DNA of 64,000 bases from Serpentinicella sp031432315. GTDB lineage: Bacteria > Bacillota > Clostridia > Peptostreptococcales > Natronincolaceae. Positions 42,730 through 51,781 of this stretch are shown here, one piece after another. The translations under genes and the position numbers were made by a program. The first letter of the stretch is position 1. Every line of letters starts with the position of its first letter. The notes beneath the pieces are model-generated. The model made no database searches. It had not been told where the DNA came from and saw only the letters and a list, made by a program, of their open reading frames with translations. The stretch covers positions 1 to 64,000 of the forward strand of contig NZ_JAVKGO010000001.1 in NCBI RefSeq assembly GCF_031432315.1, in the 5' to 3' direction.

Positions 42730-44205
42730 ATGGAAAAATATAGTATTTACAGCGATATAGCACAGCGAACGCAGGGAGATATTTACATAGGCGTTGTAGG
42801 ACCAGTAAGAACAGGAAAATCAACTCTTATAAAAAGGGTGATGGATTCCTTGGTACTACCCAATATAGACAATGCCTATAAAAAAGAAAGAGCGAAAGAT
42901 GAGTTGCCACAAAGTGGTGCTGGTAAAACGATTACTACAACTGAACCTAAATTTGTTCCCAATGAAGCAGTGGAGTTATTTCTAAAAGATAATGCCACCT
43001 TTAAGCTAAGATTGATCGACTGCGTAGGATACCTTGTAGACGGAGCATTAGGGCATCAAGAAGAAGGCATACCAAGAATGGTTAATACACCATGGTTTGA
43101 AAAACAAATTCCATTTGAGGAAGCAGCTGAAATTGGAACAAGAAAGGTTATACAAGAACACTCAACAATTGGGCTTGTTGTAACTACTGATGGTTCTATT
43201 ACAGAAATAGATCGGGATAGCTACGTTGAAGCTGAGGAACGTGTTATAAATGAGTTGAAAGAAATTAATAAACCATTTGTAATTGTACTAAACTCTAAAA
43301 CCCCAACATCTGAAGAAGCAATTAATTTAAAAGAGGAGTTAGAAAATAAATATCAAGTACCCGTAGTAGCAAAAGATTGTGCCATAATGAACACAGCTGA
43401 CATAAATGAAGTTCTAGAGAGTGTTTTATTTGAATTTCCAATTAATGAAATAAATATAAACTTACCAGCTTGGGTTGAAAGCATAGAATCCAGCCATTGG
43501 CTTAAAAGCTCTATTATTAATGGAATAAAGGATATTGTAAGTAATATAAGAAAGCTTAAAGATGTAAGTATACTAGTAGATGGGTTGAAAGAAGTTGAAA
43601 ATGTTGAAAATGTTGATTTAAAAAATATTAGAATGGGCGATGGCTCAGCTCTAATTGACTTGAAAACCAATTATAACTTATTCTACGATATTTTAAATGA
43701 AAAAACAGGGTACACAATAGAGGGAGAACATCAATTAATTGGTTTAGTAACTGAGCTAGCAAAGGCTAAGAAGGAATATGATAAAATAGCAAAAGCGCTA
43801 GAAGATGTGAAGACAATTGGATATGGGTTAGTACCACCATCATTTGATGAACTAACTTTAGAAGAACCAGAGATTTTTAAACATGGAAATCAATTTGGTG
43901 TAAAATTGAGAGCAAATGCACCTTCACTGCATTTTATGCGAGCGGATATAGCTACAGAGGTATCTCCAATAGTAGGAACAGAGAAACAAAGTGAAGAATT
44001 AGTACGTTACTTACTAGAAGAATTTGAACAAGATACAGATAAGATTTGGGAGACAAATATGTTTGGAAAATCCCTTCATGATATGGTAAAAGAACAACTG
44101 CAAAATAAATTATTCTTAATGCCTGAAGATACAAGAATAAAACTGCAAAAAACATTACAGAAAATAATTAATGAAGGTAATGGTTTGATTGCTATAATAC
44201 TATAG
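42730..44205 (+). CDS. spoIVA: Stage IV sporulation protein A (spore coat ATPase)
   Basis: A 491-residue SpoIVA, the base layer of the spore coat, matching the 492 residues of Bacillus. The N-terminal ATPase domain has Walker A GPVRTGKST near residue 25; the C-terminal part shows the conserved SpoIVA tail (DIWETNMFGKSLHDMVKEQL). It polymerises around the forespore after ATP hydrolysis. The start at 42730 (MEKYSIY) follows AAAGGAGGGG; an upstream ATG at 42679 is not used. A SigE-like promoter is at 42647-42674. Confidence 0.97.
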   Translation: MEKYSIYSDIAQRTQGDIYIGVVGPVRTGKSTLIKRVMDSLVLPNIDNAYKKERAKDELPQSGAGKTITTTEPKFVPNEAVELFLKDNATFKLRLIDCVGYLVDGALGHQEEGIPRMVNTPWFEKQIPFEEAAEIGTRKVIQEHSTIGLVVTTDGSITEIDRDSYVEAEERVINELKEINKPFVIVLNSKTPTSEEAINLKEELENKYQVPVVAKDCAIMNTADINEVLESVLFEFPINEININLPAWVESIESSHWLKSSIINGIKDIVSNIRKLKDVSILVDGLKEVENVENVDLKNIRMGDGSALIDLKTNYNLFYDILNEKTGYTIEGEHQLIGLVTELAKAKKEYDKIAKALEDVKTIGYGLVPPSFDELTLEEPEIFKHGNQFGVKLRANAPSLHFMRADIATEVSPIVGTEKQSEELVRYLLEEFEQDTDKIWETNMFGKSLHDMVKEQLQNKLFLMPEDTRIKLQKTLQKIINEGNGLIAIIL

Positions 44206-44227
44206 ACTCAAAAGCATTAAAAAAATT

Positions 44228-44273
44228 TGAGAAGAAAACAAGCGAAGTAATTTATTTGTTTGTTTTCTTCTCA
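44228..44273 (+). terminator. Hairpin after spoIVA
   Basis: Fourteen-base stem TGAGAAGAAAACAA/TTGTTTTCTTCTCA with an 18-base loop; the stem is T-rich on the right but there is no clean T tail. Probably a terminator. Confidence 0.6.
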
Positions 44274-44321
44274 TTTGTTGACAATTATTGAAATTACAAT
44301 TAAACTATAATAGGAAAATAT

Positions 44322-44398
44322 CTGGCTGTGGCGCAGTTTGGTAGCGCGCCAGAATGGGGTTCTGGAGGTCGCAGGTTCAATTCCTGTCAGCCAGACCA
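44322..44398 (+). tRNA. tRNA-Pro, anticodon GGG
   Basis: A 77-base cloverleaf: acceptor CTGGCTG/CAGCCAG with A discriminator and encoded CCA, D stem GCGC/GCGC, anticodon stem CCAGA/TCTGG with loop ATGGGGT giving anticodon GGG at 44356-44358, and T stem GCAGG/CCTGT around TTCAATT. A TTGACA at 44278 lies 17 bases before a weak -10 (TAAACT), so it has its own plausible promoter. Confidence 0.95.
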
Positions 44399-44471
44399 TT
44401 TGTAAAACCTGTAGTCTTACTAGATGCAGGTTTGGTTTGTTTTATATTACCTGATATTAGGAGGATTCGCA

Positions 44472-44726
44472 ATGTATTCGTATACACCAAGAGGGGTTTG
44501 TGCTCAAAAAATTAATTTCACAATTAGTGAAGGTATAGTTAAAGAAGTTTCATTTTTAGGAGGCTGTTCCGGTAATTTAAAAGGAATAAGTCAACTTATA
44601 GAGGGCATGCATGTGGATGAAGCTATAGCAAGACTAAAAGGAATAGAATGTGGACCCAGAGCTACATCATGTCCAGATCAACTTGCAAGTGCATTAGAAG
44701 TTGCAGTACAAAAAGAAGTATCATAA
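44472..44726 (+). CDS. TIGR03905 TSCPD-domain protein
   Basis: An 84-residue protein with four conserved cysteines (CAQKI, GGCSGNL, ECGPRATSCPDQ), the four-Cys TSCPD domain of TIGR03905. The domain resembles the C-terminal zinc domain of some ribonucleotide reductases; the free-standing protein has no known role. The ATG at 44472 follows TAGGAGGATT; the earlier ATG at 44424 is upstream of that ribosome site. It is transcribed after the tRNA, with a terminator following. Confidence 0.85.
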   Translation: MYSYTPRGVCAQKINFTISEGIVKEVSFLGGCSGNLKGISQLIEGMHVDEAIARLKGIECGPRATSCPDQLASALEVAVQKEVS

Positions 44727-44731
44727 CATAT

Positions 44732-44758
44732 AAAAACAGCTATCCAAGCTGTTTTTTT
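44732..44758 (+). terminator. Terminator of the TSCPD gene
   Basis: AAAAACAGCT/AGCTGTTTTT stem with a five-base loop and T run. Confidence 0.9.
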
Positions 44759-44885
44759 AGCTGTAGAAAATGACATAAGTCATCACTGATGTTTTTCAGA
44801 AAATATAAGTCAAGTTTAAAAAATTATATGCTTATTAATTTCCTAGAGTAGTTGTTATATTAGTATGAATGATTTCATAAACAAG

Positions 44886-44914
44886 TGTCGAAAAATATCT
44901 AACTATGTTATAAT
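44886..44914 (+). promoter_or_regulatory. Extended -10 promoter with a 0A box before the D,D-carboxypeptidase gene
   Basis: TGTTATAAT (TG at 44906-44907, -10 at 44909-44914), and 17 bases upstream the sequence TGTCGAA at 44886-44892, an exact match to the TGNCGAA Spo0A box, occupies the -35 position. Spo0A control is possible. Confidence 0.45.
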
Positions 44915-44945
44915 TAATTCAAAATAAGTATCATAGGAGGATATT

Positions 44946-46166
44946 ATGTTTGATCTTGGAAAAGAGAATTCTGTAAAGGTAATTGCAGTTAGTGTTATAG
45001 CGCTGTCCATATGGCAAGCACTTAGTATGCCAAGCCCTTTTGACTCAGCCATAAATAATGGACAAGAAAATAAAAATGAAATATCAGTATTTTACCAAAT
45101 ATACCAAGGTGATACTTTAATAGATAGTGTTGAAACAGTTGAAGAAGCATTAGAATTTGATCGTTCGTATGAAAATATTTCAGTGAAAAAAAGCACCACA
45201 AATGAAGAAGTTTTTAACAATTACAAACAATATACATTATACACTGATTCAGGGTTTATAAACTCTTTTGATGAATTTGAAAAAGCAAAGACAGAAGCTA
45301 AAAATATAGACCATTCATTTGTATATGATAATACATTAAATAGGTTGATATATTCAAATTTTGATCGAAAATTAGAATGGACTGATGATACAAAACAAGG
45401 AGATGTTTTTTTAGTTAATAGAGAGTATCCCCTAGATGAAGGTTATGAACCTTTAGATATTATAAATCTAACAGCTGTAAAAAATGAGTATATTTTAATA
45501 CAAACGAATAACATGATTATGGATAGAAATGCTTTTGATGCATATTATAAAATGGCTAAAGATGCCTATGACCAAGGAATTAGGGGTATGATTATGGCTA
45601 GTACTTTTAGATCATTTGCAAGACAAGAACATTTATTTAACCAAAGAGTACAAAGATTAAAACAAACTTATGATTATGAAACAGCATTTAAAAAAGCAGC
45701 CACAGTAAATGCAATACCTGGTACAAGTGAGCATCAAACTGGTCTAGCTGTTGATATTACAAATCTAGATGAAAATGGAAGGATGTTAAACTTAAGCCAA
45801 TCCTTTGAGTCTACAACAGTCGGAAGCTGGTTAAGTAAGAATTCATGGAAATATGGTTATATATTACGCTATGAAGAAGAAAAAATGGATATAACCGGCA
45901 TTATATATGAGCCATGGCATTTTAGGTATGTAGGAAAACCCCATGCAGAAATTATATTTAATAACAATTTAGCATTAGAAGAATACATTGATTTCCTTAA
46001 GGATGAGAATGAAATTAAATTTACTGATTATAACAATAAAACCTATGCAATTTACTACTTTGATAGCCTTAAGTCAGATGGGTTAATTAGAACTTTAAAA
46101 ACAGAAAATATATCTGCAATATCAGGAGATGGTCATAAAGGTATTATATTAACCGTAAAGAAATAA
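44946..46166 (+). CDS. D-alanyl-D-alanine carboxypeptidase (VanY/M15 family)
   Basis: A 406-residue protein with an N-terminal membrane anchor (residues about 10-28), a novel N-terminal region of about 150 residues that shows no domain I recognise, and a C-terminal M15/VanY peptidase domain: SEHQTGLAVDITN supplies the zinc ligands, WLSKNSWKYGYILRY and EPWHFRYVG the rest. It trims the terminal D-Ala of peptidoglycan stem peptides. It has its own promoter. The start has TAGGAGGATATT upstream. Confidence 0.9.
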   Translation: MFDLGKENSVKVIAVSVIALSIWQALSMPSPFDSAINNGQENKNEISVFYQIYQGDTLIDSVETVEEALEFDRSYENISVKKSTTNEEVFNNYKQYTLYTDSGFINSFDEFEKAKTEAKNIDHSFVYDNTLNRLIYSNFDRKLEWTDDTKQGDVFLVNREYPLDEGYEPLDIINLTAVKNEYILIQTNNMIMDRNAFDAYYKMAKDAYDQGIRGMIMASTFRSFARQEHLFNQRVQRLKQTYDYETAFKKAATVNAIPGTSEHQTGLAVDITNLDENGRMLNLSQSFESTTVGSWLSKNSWKYGYILRYEEEKMDITGIIYEPWHFRYVGKPHAEIIFNNNLALEEYIDFLKDENEIKFTDYNNKTYAIYYFDSLKSDGLIRTLKTENISAISGDGHKGIILTVKK

Positions 46167-46265
46167 CTGATAAAATATAAAATCATATTTAAACAATTTA
46201 AATAATATATTATAGTATAGCACCTTAAATAACAATTATTACAATAATAAAGGGTTGATATACTA

Positions 46266-46433
46266 ATGAATACTTTGCCGTCCAAAGTTAAAAAAAATAC
46301 CATTAATGACATAAAGGATAATGAATTACGTTTTAAGAGAAATGTTTTATATAATGTCGTAACATCAATTTTAGAAATATCTCTAATAATTGGCTGTATC
46401 TATGGCCTATTAATGTTATTAGTAGAAGTATAG
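46266..46433 (+). CDS. Small single-span membrane protein of unknown function
   Basis: A 55-residue reading frame (starting MNTLPSKVKKNTINDIKDNE) with a basic and polar N-terminal half and one hydrophobic segment at about residues 32-53. AAAGGG lies 11 bases upstream and a strong terminator follows at 46464. It stands alone between the carboxypeptidase and HlyD-like genes. No family is recognised. Codon choice matches neighbours. Confidence 0.6.
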   Translation: MNTLPSKVKKNTINDIKDNELRFKRNVLYNVVTSILEISLIIGCIYGLLMLLVEV

Positions 46434-46463
46434 ATTCAGTATAAAGATTATATTCTGAGAAGC

Positions 46464-46512
46464 GATTCTATAAATAGTGATCAAAGACTATTTCTATAGA
46501 ATCTTTTTTTTT
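46464..46512 (+). terminator. Terminator after the small membrane protein gene
   Basis: GATTCTATAAATAGT/ACTATTTCTATAGAATC stem with a two-base bulge and an eight-T run. Confidence 0.9.
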
Positions 46513-46642
46513 ATAAAATTAAATATAAAGAAGTGATAAACAGCTTCAGAATTTTTATTAAAATAATAAAAATATCGTTTAAAATAAAGGAATTTAAACG
46601 CAAGTGAAGAATATTATAAATGGGTAGTAGGAAGGTGATGAA

Positions 46643-47902
46643 ATGAAAAAAAGAAATTTACGTAAGCGGCGAATTAGAGGAATAGGGATTGTTATAGCAA
46701 TTATATTTTTCATTTCTAGATTATGGCCAATCTTAGGTACAAATAAACAAACTCATATAGCAACTTACGGAAAGGTTGAAGAAACAATCTCAGTAGAAAG
46801 TTTTATTGTTAGAAACGAAAAGGTAATAACATCAGGTATGGGCAAAGCGGAATACTTTATAGCACCAGGTGAAAAAGTAGCTAAAGGACAAAAGATTGCT
46901 AAGTATATACTTTCTGAAGAAGACCAAAGCAAAGCAAAGCAACAGTTAAATGTGATTGAATCAAGGATTAAAAACATTGAAAATTCACAAAAAGAAAATA
47001 GTCTACTTAAAAGTGATTTAACAAAAATAGACAACCAGTTAACACAACATATAGATTTGATACAAACTGCTATTAATGAAGAGGACTACGAAACAGCAGA
47101 TAATCTAAAAAGAGAACTGGATGATATACTTGATAAAAAGAATGTTATCTCTGGAGACCAAAGTTTTTCAGGTGGAAATTTATCAAGTTTAGAACAAGAA
47201 AAAAAACTACTAAAGGAGCAAATATCAAACACCACAAAAATGATACATGCTAATTATGCTGGTTACATTGGGTTAGGAAAAGATGGACTAGAAGAAATCT
47301 TAAATATGGACACTGTTAAAGAATTGCAACCAAGTGATGTAAAAACGATCAGAAATATATTGAATGATAATAAAAAATATAAAGATGAAGAAGGCAATAG
47401 TGCATTAAGAATAATCACAAGTCACAGGTATAACATAATTATTCCTTTGGATAAAAACGAAGTTAAAGGTCTAACTATTGGACAAACATTAAACATAAGG
47501 GAACCAGGCGATGAGCGTGAATACAATGCGCAAATAAAAAAGATTATAAATGATAAAGAAGCAAACAATTCACTTTTAATTTTAAATGTAAGTGAGCATT
47601 TGCCAGGATTCCACTATAAACGGCATATAAGCTTAGAATTAATAAAAGATACCCGTGATGGGATTGTTATCCCTACCGAATCCATTGTTGAACAAAATGG
47701 GAATCTAGGTGTTTTTAGAGTTAATAGAATAGGATATATTAGATTTATACCAATTAACGTATTAAGTCAAAATGATAAAGACACAGTTGTACAAAATACA
47801 TTTTTCCTTAATGACAACAGGGAGAGAATATCTACTATAACCTATTATGATGAAATTGTTCTTAATCCAAGTCAATATGAAGATGGTCAAAAAATACGAT
47901 AG
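46643..47902 (+). CDS. HlyD/membrane-fusion-protein-like protein
   Basis: A 419-residue protein: basic N-terminus (KKRNLRKRRIRG), one membrane segment near residues 13-32, a biotinyl-lipoyl-like strand region, a coiled coil around residues 95-190, and a C-terminal beta domain. This matches the HlyD family (a SepF-neighbour type in clostridia). There is no partner ABC transporter or porin here, so a role as efflux adaptor is only by homology; its position before yggS, sepF suggests a link with division. Confidence 0.82.
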   Translation: MKKRNLRKRRIRGIGIVIAIIFFISRLWPILGTNKQTHIATYGKVEETISVESFIVRNEKVITSGMGKAEYFIAPGEKVAKGQKIAKYILSEEDQSKAKQQLNVIESRIKNIENSQKENSLLKSDLTKIDNQLTQHIDLIQTAINEEDYETADNLKRELDDILDKKNVISGDQSFSGGNLSSLEQEKKLLKEQISNTTKMIHANYAGYIGLGKDGLEEILNMDTVKELQPSDVKTIRNILNDNKKYKDEEGNSALRIITSHRYNIIIPLDKNEVKGLTIGQTLNIREPGDEREYNAQIKKIINDKEANNSLLILNVSEHLPGFHYKRHISLELIKDTRDGIVIPTESIVEQNGNLGVFRVNRIGYIRFIPINVLSQNDKDTVVQNTFFLNDNRERISTITYYDEIVLNPSQYEDGQKIR

Positions 47903-47912
47903 GGGGAATATG

Positions 47913-48596
47913 GTGGAGATTAGACAAAAAATAGAAGATGTTAATAAAACAATACAAGATGCAGCAAATAAAAAAGGTCATGATCCGAGTAATATTAATT
48001 TGATAGCTGTGACTAAGACAGTAGATATGCACAAAATTGAAAAAGCCATTGAGTGTGGAGTTACAGATATAGGTGAAAACAAAGTACAAGAATTATTAGA
48101 GAAATATGACCATTTAAAAGATAAAGTTAAGTGGCACATGATTGGACATTTGCAAAAAAATAAAGTTAAATATATAGTAGATAAAGTAGATTTAATACAC
48201 TCTTTGGACTCCTATGAATTAGCTTTGGAGATTAATAAGAGAGCTAAAAAAATCGATAGAAAAGTATCTTGCTTATTACAGGTAAATGTATCCAATGAGA
48301 CAACAAAGTTTGGAGTAAAAAGTCATGAGGCAGTTGACTTAATGTATGTATTAGATAAATTAACTCATGTAAAAATAAAAGGACTTATGACTATGGCACC
48401 ATATGTTAAAGATAAAGAAGATACACGAAAATACTTTAAATCATTAAAAGAATTATCAAAAGAGATTTCTAAACACAAGTTACAAAATATAGAAATGGAA
48501 TATTTATCTATGGGAATGTCTAATGATTTCGACATTGCTATAGAAGAAGGTGCAAATCTAGTTAGAGTAGGTAGCGCAATCTTTGGAAAACGATAA
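47913..48596 (+). CDS. yggS: YggS family PLP-binding protein
   Basis: A 227-residue PLP homeostasis protein, alanine-racemase-like fold. The PLP lysine is in LIAVTKTVDM (residue about 35), with GENKVQELLEKYD and the WHMIGHLQKNK block. It binds PLP and buffers it; loss affects amino acid balance. GTG at 47913 is taken as the start with AGGGGG six bases upstream; the ATG at 47910 is the alternative. It begins the conserved yggS-sepF-yggT-ylmH-divIVA run. Confidence 0.95.
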   Translation: MEIRQKIEDVNKTIQDAANKKGHDPSNINLIAVTKTVDMHKIEKAIECGVTDIGENKVQELLEKYDHLKDKVKWHMIGHLQKNKVKYIVDKVDLIHSLDSYELALEINKRAKKIDRKVSCLLQVNVSNETTKFGVKSHEAVDLMYVLDKLTHVKIKGLMTMAPYVKDKEDTRKYFKSLKELSKEISKHKLQNIEMEYLSMGMSNDFDIAIEEGANLVRVGSAIFGKR

Positions 48597-48614
48597 TACT
48601 AAGGGGGAAAAGTG

Positions 48615-49046
48615 ATGGCAAAGATTATTGATAAAGTAAAATATTTCATAGGTTTGGATGTTTTTGAGGACGAAGAGGAAATGGATGATGAACTTCAAGA
48701 GGATGAGAACTACGCAGTAGTGAATAGCAAGAAAAATAAGGTTGTTAACATTCATACGACTACTCAAATGAAAGTGTTAGTCTATGAACCTGCTGCCTTT
48801 GAAGAGGTAACTGGAATTGTTGATAATTTAAAGAATAGAAAACCTGTTATTATTAACTTAGAAAGTTTAGATCCTGAGTTAGCAAAAAAATCTTTTGATT
48901 TCTTAAATGGAGCAATATATGCCTTAGATGGTAACATACAAAAAGTTTCTTCTGGCATATTTATACTTGCACCTAATAATGTTGAGATAGCAGGGAATAT
49001 TAAAGAAGAATTAAAAAATAAAGGTGTATTCCCTTGGAATAAATAA
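48615..49046 (+). CDS. sepF: Cell-division protein SepF
   Basis: A 143-residue SepF: an amphipathic membrane-binding N-terminus (AKIIDKVKYFIGLDV), an acidic linker and a C-terminal SepF domain (MKVLVYEPAAFEEVTGIVDNLKNRKPVIINLESLD). It anchors and bundles FtsZ. AAGGGGG precedes the ATG at 48615; the GTG at 48612 is too close. Confidence 0.96.
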   Translation: MAKIIDKVKYFIGLDVFEDEEEMDDELQEDENYAVVNSKKNKVVNIHTTTQMKVLVYEPAAFEEVTGIVDNLKNRKPVIINLESLDPELAKKSFDFLNGAIYALDGNIQKVSSGIFILAPNNVEIAGNIKEELKNKGVFPWNK

Positions 49047-49060
49047 AGGAGTGATTATTT

Positions 49061-49330
49061 TTGCCTAATGCTTCGACGGTTAGATTAGCACTAATGCAGT
49101 TAAGCAGAGTAATAGAATTTTTAATTTTAGTTAGGGTGCTATTATCTTGGGTAAGACCAAACCCTTATAACCCTATTGTTCAATTTATTCATACAACAAC
49201 TGAACCAATTTTAGCGCCAGTAAGAAAATTAATTTATGGCTTAGGTTACAATGGAATGATAGATTTTTCACCGATTATTTCTTTGTTTTTAGTAAGATTT
49301 ATATTTAATCAAATTTTACAATTTATTTAG
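49061..49330 (+). CDS. yggT: YggT family membrane protein
   Basis: An 89-residue protein with two membrane segments and the YggT motif LLSWVRPNPYNPIVQFIHTTTEPILAPVRKLI. It is the usual neighbour of sepF and ylmH; it may organise membranes at the division site. The start is TTG at 49061 with AAAGGAG nine bases upstream. Confidence 0.94.
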   Translation: MPNASTVRLALMQLSRVIEFLILVRVLLSWVRPNPYNPIVQFIHTTTEPILAPVRKLIYGLGYNGMIDFSPIISLFLVRFIFNQILQFI

Positions 49331-49338
49331 GTGATAAA

Positions 49339-50124
49339 GTGATAGACAAGGAAAAGTACTTAATACATATAAAAGATTTAAAGATTAGACAATTAACAAA
49401 TAGGGTGTTAGATATAGTTCATATTGTTTTAAAAAAGCATGAGGTTAAATATACACATTTTTTAAATCCATATGAAAAGAAATGTGTAATTCAGTTGATT
49501 AACGCTTTTCCTGACTTAGCATATAAAAGCTTTGGTGGCTTTGAAGACGCTGAAAGGGAGATTGTTGCAATATACCAAGATTATTTAGATGACAATTCAA
49601 TTGAAGTACCAATTAGTGCAATAGAAATTACATCTAAGTCAAGAAATGAAATAAATCATCGAGATATACTGGGAGCTGCTTTAGGACTTGGTCTAAAAAG
49701 AGAAAAACTAGGTGATATATTAATACATAAAAATAAATATCAATTAATAGTAGACAAAACCTTAATCGATTTTCTAATCTTCAACTTAACCCATGTTGGA
49801 AGTAATGAAGTGAAACTGAAAAATATTTTATTAAGTAACATTCAAATTCCAATACAAGAATATAAAGAGATTCAAGGTTTCGTAGCCTCACTAAGACTCG
49901 ATGCAATTATAAGCTTAGCTTTTAAACTTTCCCGTGGAGATGCACAAAGTGTTATTACTAAAGATAAAGTTACAGTTAATTGGGAAACAGTTAATAAAAA
50001 CAATTCCTTATTAAAAGAAGGAGATATAATTTCATTACGAGGAAAAGGACGTATAGAAATTAAAACTATTGGAAGAAGAACCAAGTCAGATAGGACACAA
50101 GTTATAATTAAAAAACCATTATAA
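49339..50124 (+). CDS. ylmH: YlmH family RNA-binding protein (S4 domain)
   Basis: A 261-residue YlmH. A large N-terminal domain of about 170 residues (DAEREIVAIYQDYL; ILGAALGLGLKREKLGDIL) and a C-terminal S4 domain (LRLDAIISLAFKLSRGDAQSVITKDKVTVN). It is linked to ribosome rescue and translation in Bacillus. The GTG at 49339 follows TAGGTGAT. It lies eight bases after yggT, and divIVA follows. Confidence 0.94.
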   Translation: MIDKEKYLIHIKDLKIRQLTNRVLDIVHIVLKKHEVKYTHFLNPYEKKCVIQLINAFPDLAYKSFGGFEDAEREIVAIYQDYLDDNSIEVPISAIEITSKSRNEINHRDILGAALGLGLKREKLGDILIHKNKYQLIVDKTLIDFLIFNLTHVGSNEVKLKNILLSNIQIPIQEYKEIQGFVASLRLDAIISLAFKLSRGDAQSVITKDKVTVNWETVNKNNSLLKEGDIISLRGKGRIEIKTIGRRTKSDRTQVIIKKPL

Positions 50125-50137
50125 GGAGGCCAGATAT

Positions 50138-50593
50138 ATGCTAACACCATTAGATATTCAGAACAAAGAATTTAGCAGAGGGTTACGGGGATATCGCGAG
50201 GATGATGTAGATGAGTTTCTTGATCAAATAATGATTAGTTATGAGAAACTTTATAAAGAAAACTCAGAATTAAAGGAAAAAATTGAAAAAATTCATGTTG
50301 AAATTGATAAATATAAAAATATTGAAGAAACACTTAAAAATACCTTAATTGTTGCACAAACATCTGCAGAAGAGGTAAAAAATAATGCTATAAAAAAATC
50401 TGAATTAATTATTGAAGAGGCAGAATTGAGAGCAAAGCAAATTATTGAAAAGTCAAATAAAGAAGTAGATAAAGTTAACCAAGAATTTGAAAGTATGAAA
50501 AAAGAAATGCAAATATTTAAAACCAGATTTAAGACTTTGTTAGAATCTCAATTAGAATCAGTTTTAAATGGATTCGAAGAAGTTGAAAAATAA
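50138..50593 (+). CDS. divIVA: Cell-division protein DivIVA
   Basis: A 151-residue DivIVA, which binds negative membrane curvature at poles and septa. The N-terminal domain MLTPLDIQNKEFSRGLRGYREDDVDEFLDQI is typical, followed by two coiled coils. It closes the run yggS-sepF-yggT-ylmH-divIVA. The strong AAGGAGG is 9 bases before the ATG. Confidence 0.96.
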   Translation: MLTPLDIQNKEFSRGLRGYREDDVDEFLDQIMISYEKLYKENSELKEKIEKIHVEIDKYKNIEETLKNTLIVAQTSAEEVKNNAIKKSELIIEEAELRAKQIIEKSNKEVDKVNQEFESMKKEMQIFKTRFKTLLESQLESVLNGFEEVEK

Positions 50594-50628
50594 GATTATA
50601 ACACTATTTCTTGGGAAATACTACTACT

Positions 50629-50659
50629 ATCTCGTTCTATAAAAAGAGCGAGATTTTTA
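50629..50659 (+). terminator. Terminator after divIVA
   Basis: ATCTCGTTCT/AGAGCGAGAT stem (one G-T pair) with six-base loop and T run. Confidence 0.88.
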
Positions 50660-50680
50660 AATTCTAAAGGAGGCATAATG

Positions 50681-51379
50681 ATGAGTAGAGTAGGGATCAT
50701 TGGAGCTATGGAAGAAGAGGTAAATATATTAAAGGATGAAATGAAAATATTACAGCATATTAATATTGCGAGTATGGATTTCTATATAGGTAAATTAGAA
50801 GAAAAAGAGATTGTTCTTGTTAAGTGTGGGATAGGTAAAGTTAACGCTGCTATTTGCACTCAAATCTTAATTGATAAATTCAATGTAACAGTTATTATAA
50901 ATACAGGTGTTGCTGGAGCAGTTCACAATGACTTAGATATTTTGGATGTTGTTATCTCTGAAGATGTGCTACAACATGACTTTGATGTAACAGGATTTGG
51001 GTACAAAATAGGTGAAATTCCAAGGATGGAAACATCAATTTTTAATGCTGATAAATCTTTAGTTGCAGAAGCAATAGAAGCTTCAAAGAAGGCTTTAAAA
51101 ACAGAAAAAGTGCTTAAAGGAAGAATTGTATCCGGAGACGTTTTTGTAAGTAGTAATGAGCTAAAAGAAAAAATTAAGAATACATTTAATGCATTTAGTA
51201 CAGAAATGGAAGGAGCTGCCATTGGGCATACCTGTTATTTGAATAATATCCCATTTGTCATTATTAGGTCTATGTCAGATAAAGCAGATGGTAGTGCACA
51301 CAATAATTTTAATGAGTTTGTCGAAAAGGCATCTAATAATTCGAAGAATATTGTGAAGGAAATATTAAAACATAGATAA
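50681..51379 (+). CDS. mtnN: 5'-methylthioadenosine/S-adenosylhomocysteine nucleosidase
   Basis: A 232-residue MTAN/Pfs that removes adenine from MTA and SAH. Motifs are IGAMEEEV (N-terminus), NTGVAGA, STEMEGAAIGHTCYLNNIPF with the active-site Glu/Asp and SDKADGSA near the C-terminus. With LuxS (4403-4855) it recycles SAH to homocysteine. The ATG at 50681 has AAAGGAGG seven bases upstream; the ATG at 50678 is only four away. It has its own terminator-isolated transcript. Confidence 0.97.
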   Translation: MSRVGIIGAMEEEVNILKDEMKILQHINIASMDFYIGKLEEKEIVLVKCGIGKVNAAICTQILIDKFNVTVIINTGVAGAVHNDLDILDVVISEDVLQHDFDVTGFGYKIGEIPRMETSIFNADKSLVAEAIEASKKALKTEKVLKGRIVSGDVFVSSNELKEKIKNTFNAFSTEMEGAAIGHTCYLNNIPFVIIRSMSDKADGSAHNNFNEFVEKASNNSKNIVKEILKHR

Positions 51380-51477
51380 TTATAACTATATATTTCAAAT
51401 AAAAGTAGAATACTAATTACAATTTAACCAAATAAATTTTTTTACAAGGGGTAAAATATTTTCAAGGAGATTTATAG

Positions 51478-51771
51478 ATGTCCAGAAAAAATAAAGGAAC
51501 AAAAGATATTGATAAGATTGATGTTTTATCAAGAAAAATGGACAATATAAGAATAGCAGAATATATTGAAATGCTCTCAAATCCCAAAAAACTTATATTA
51601 ATGAATTTTGTTATGGGATTAATACGTGGAATAGGTATGGGACTAGGATTTACAGTATTAACTGCTTTATTTGTAGGAGCATTAGTCTATTTAATGAGAG
51701 GGTGGGTAAATCTACCCTATATTGGAAAAATAATTGCTGAACTTCTTGAAGTAATAGAAACCTATAGATAG
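51478..51771 (+). CDS. DUF5665 membrane protein
   Basis: A 97-residue protein with a polar N-terminal 40 residues and a long hydrophobic segment (LMNFVMGLIRGIGMGLGFTVLTALFVGALVYLM), matching DUF5665. No function is known. AAGGAGATTT precedes the ATG. It is the first of two genes with the DksA-like one, ten bases apart. Confidence 0.8.
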   Translation: MSRKNKGTKDIDKIDVLSRKMDNIRIAEYIEMLSNPKKLILMNFVMGLIRGIGMGLGFTVLTALFVGALVYLMRGWVNLPYIGKIIAELLEVIETYR

Positions 51772-51781
51772 GAGGATTTAT

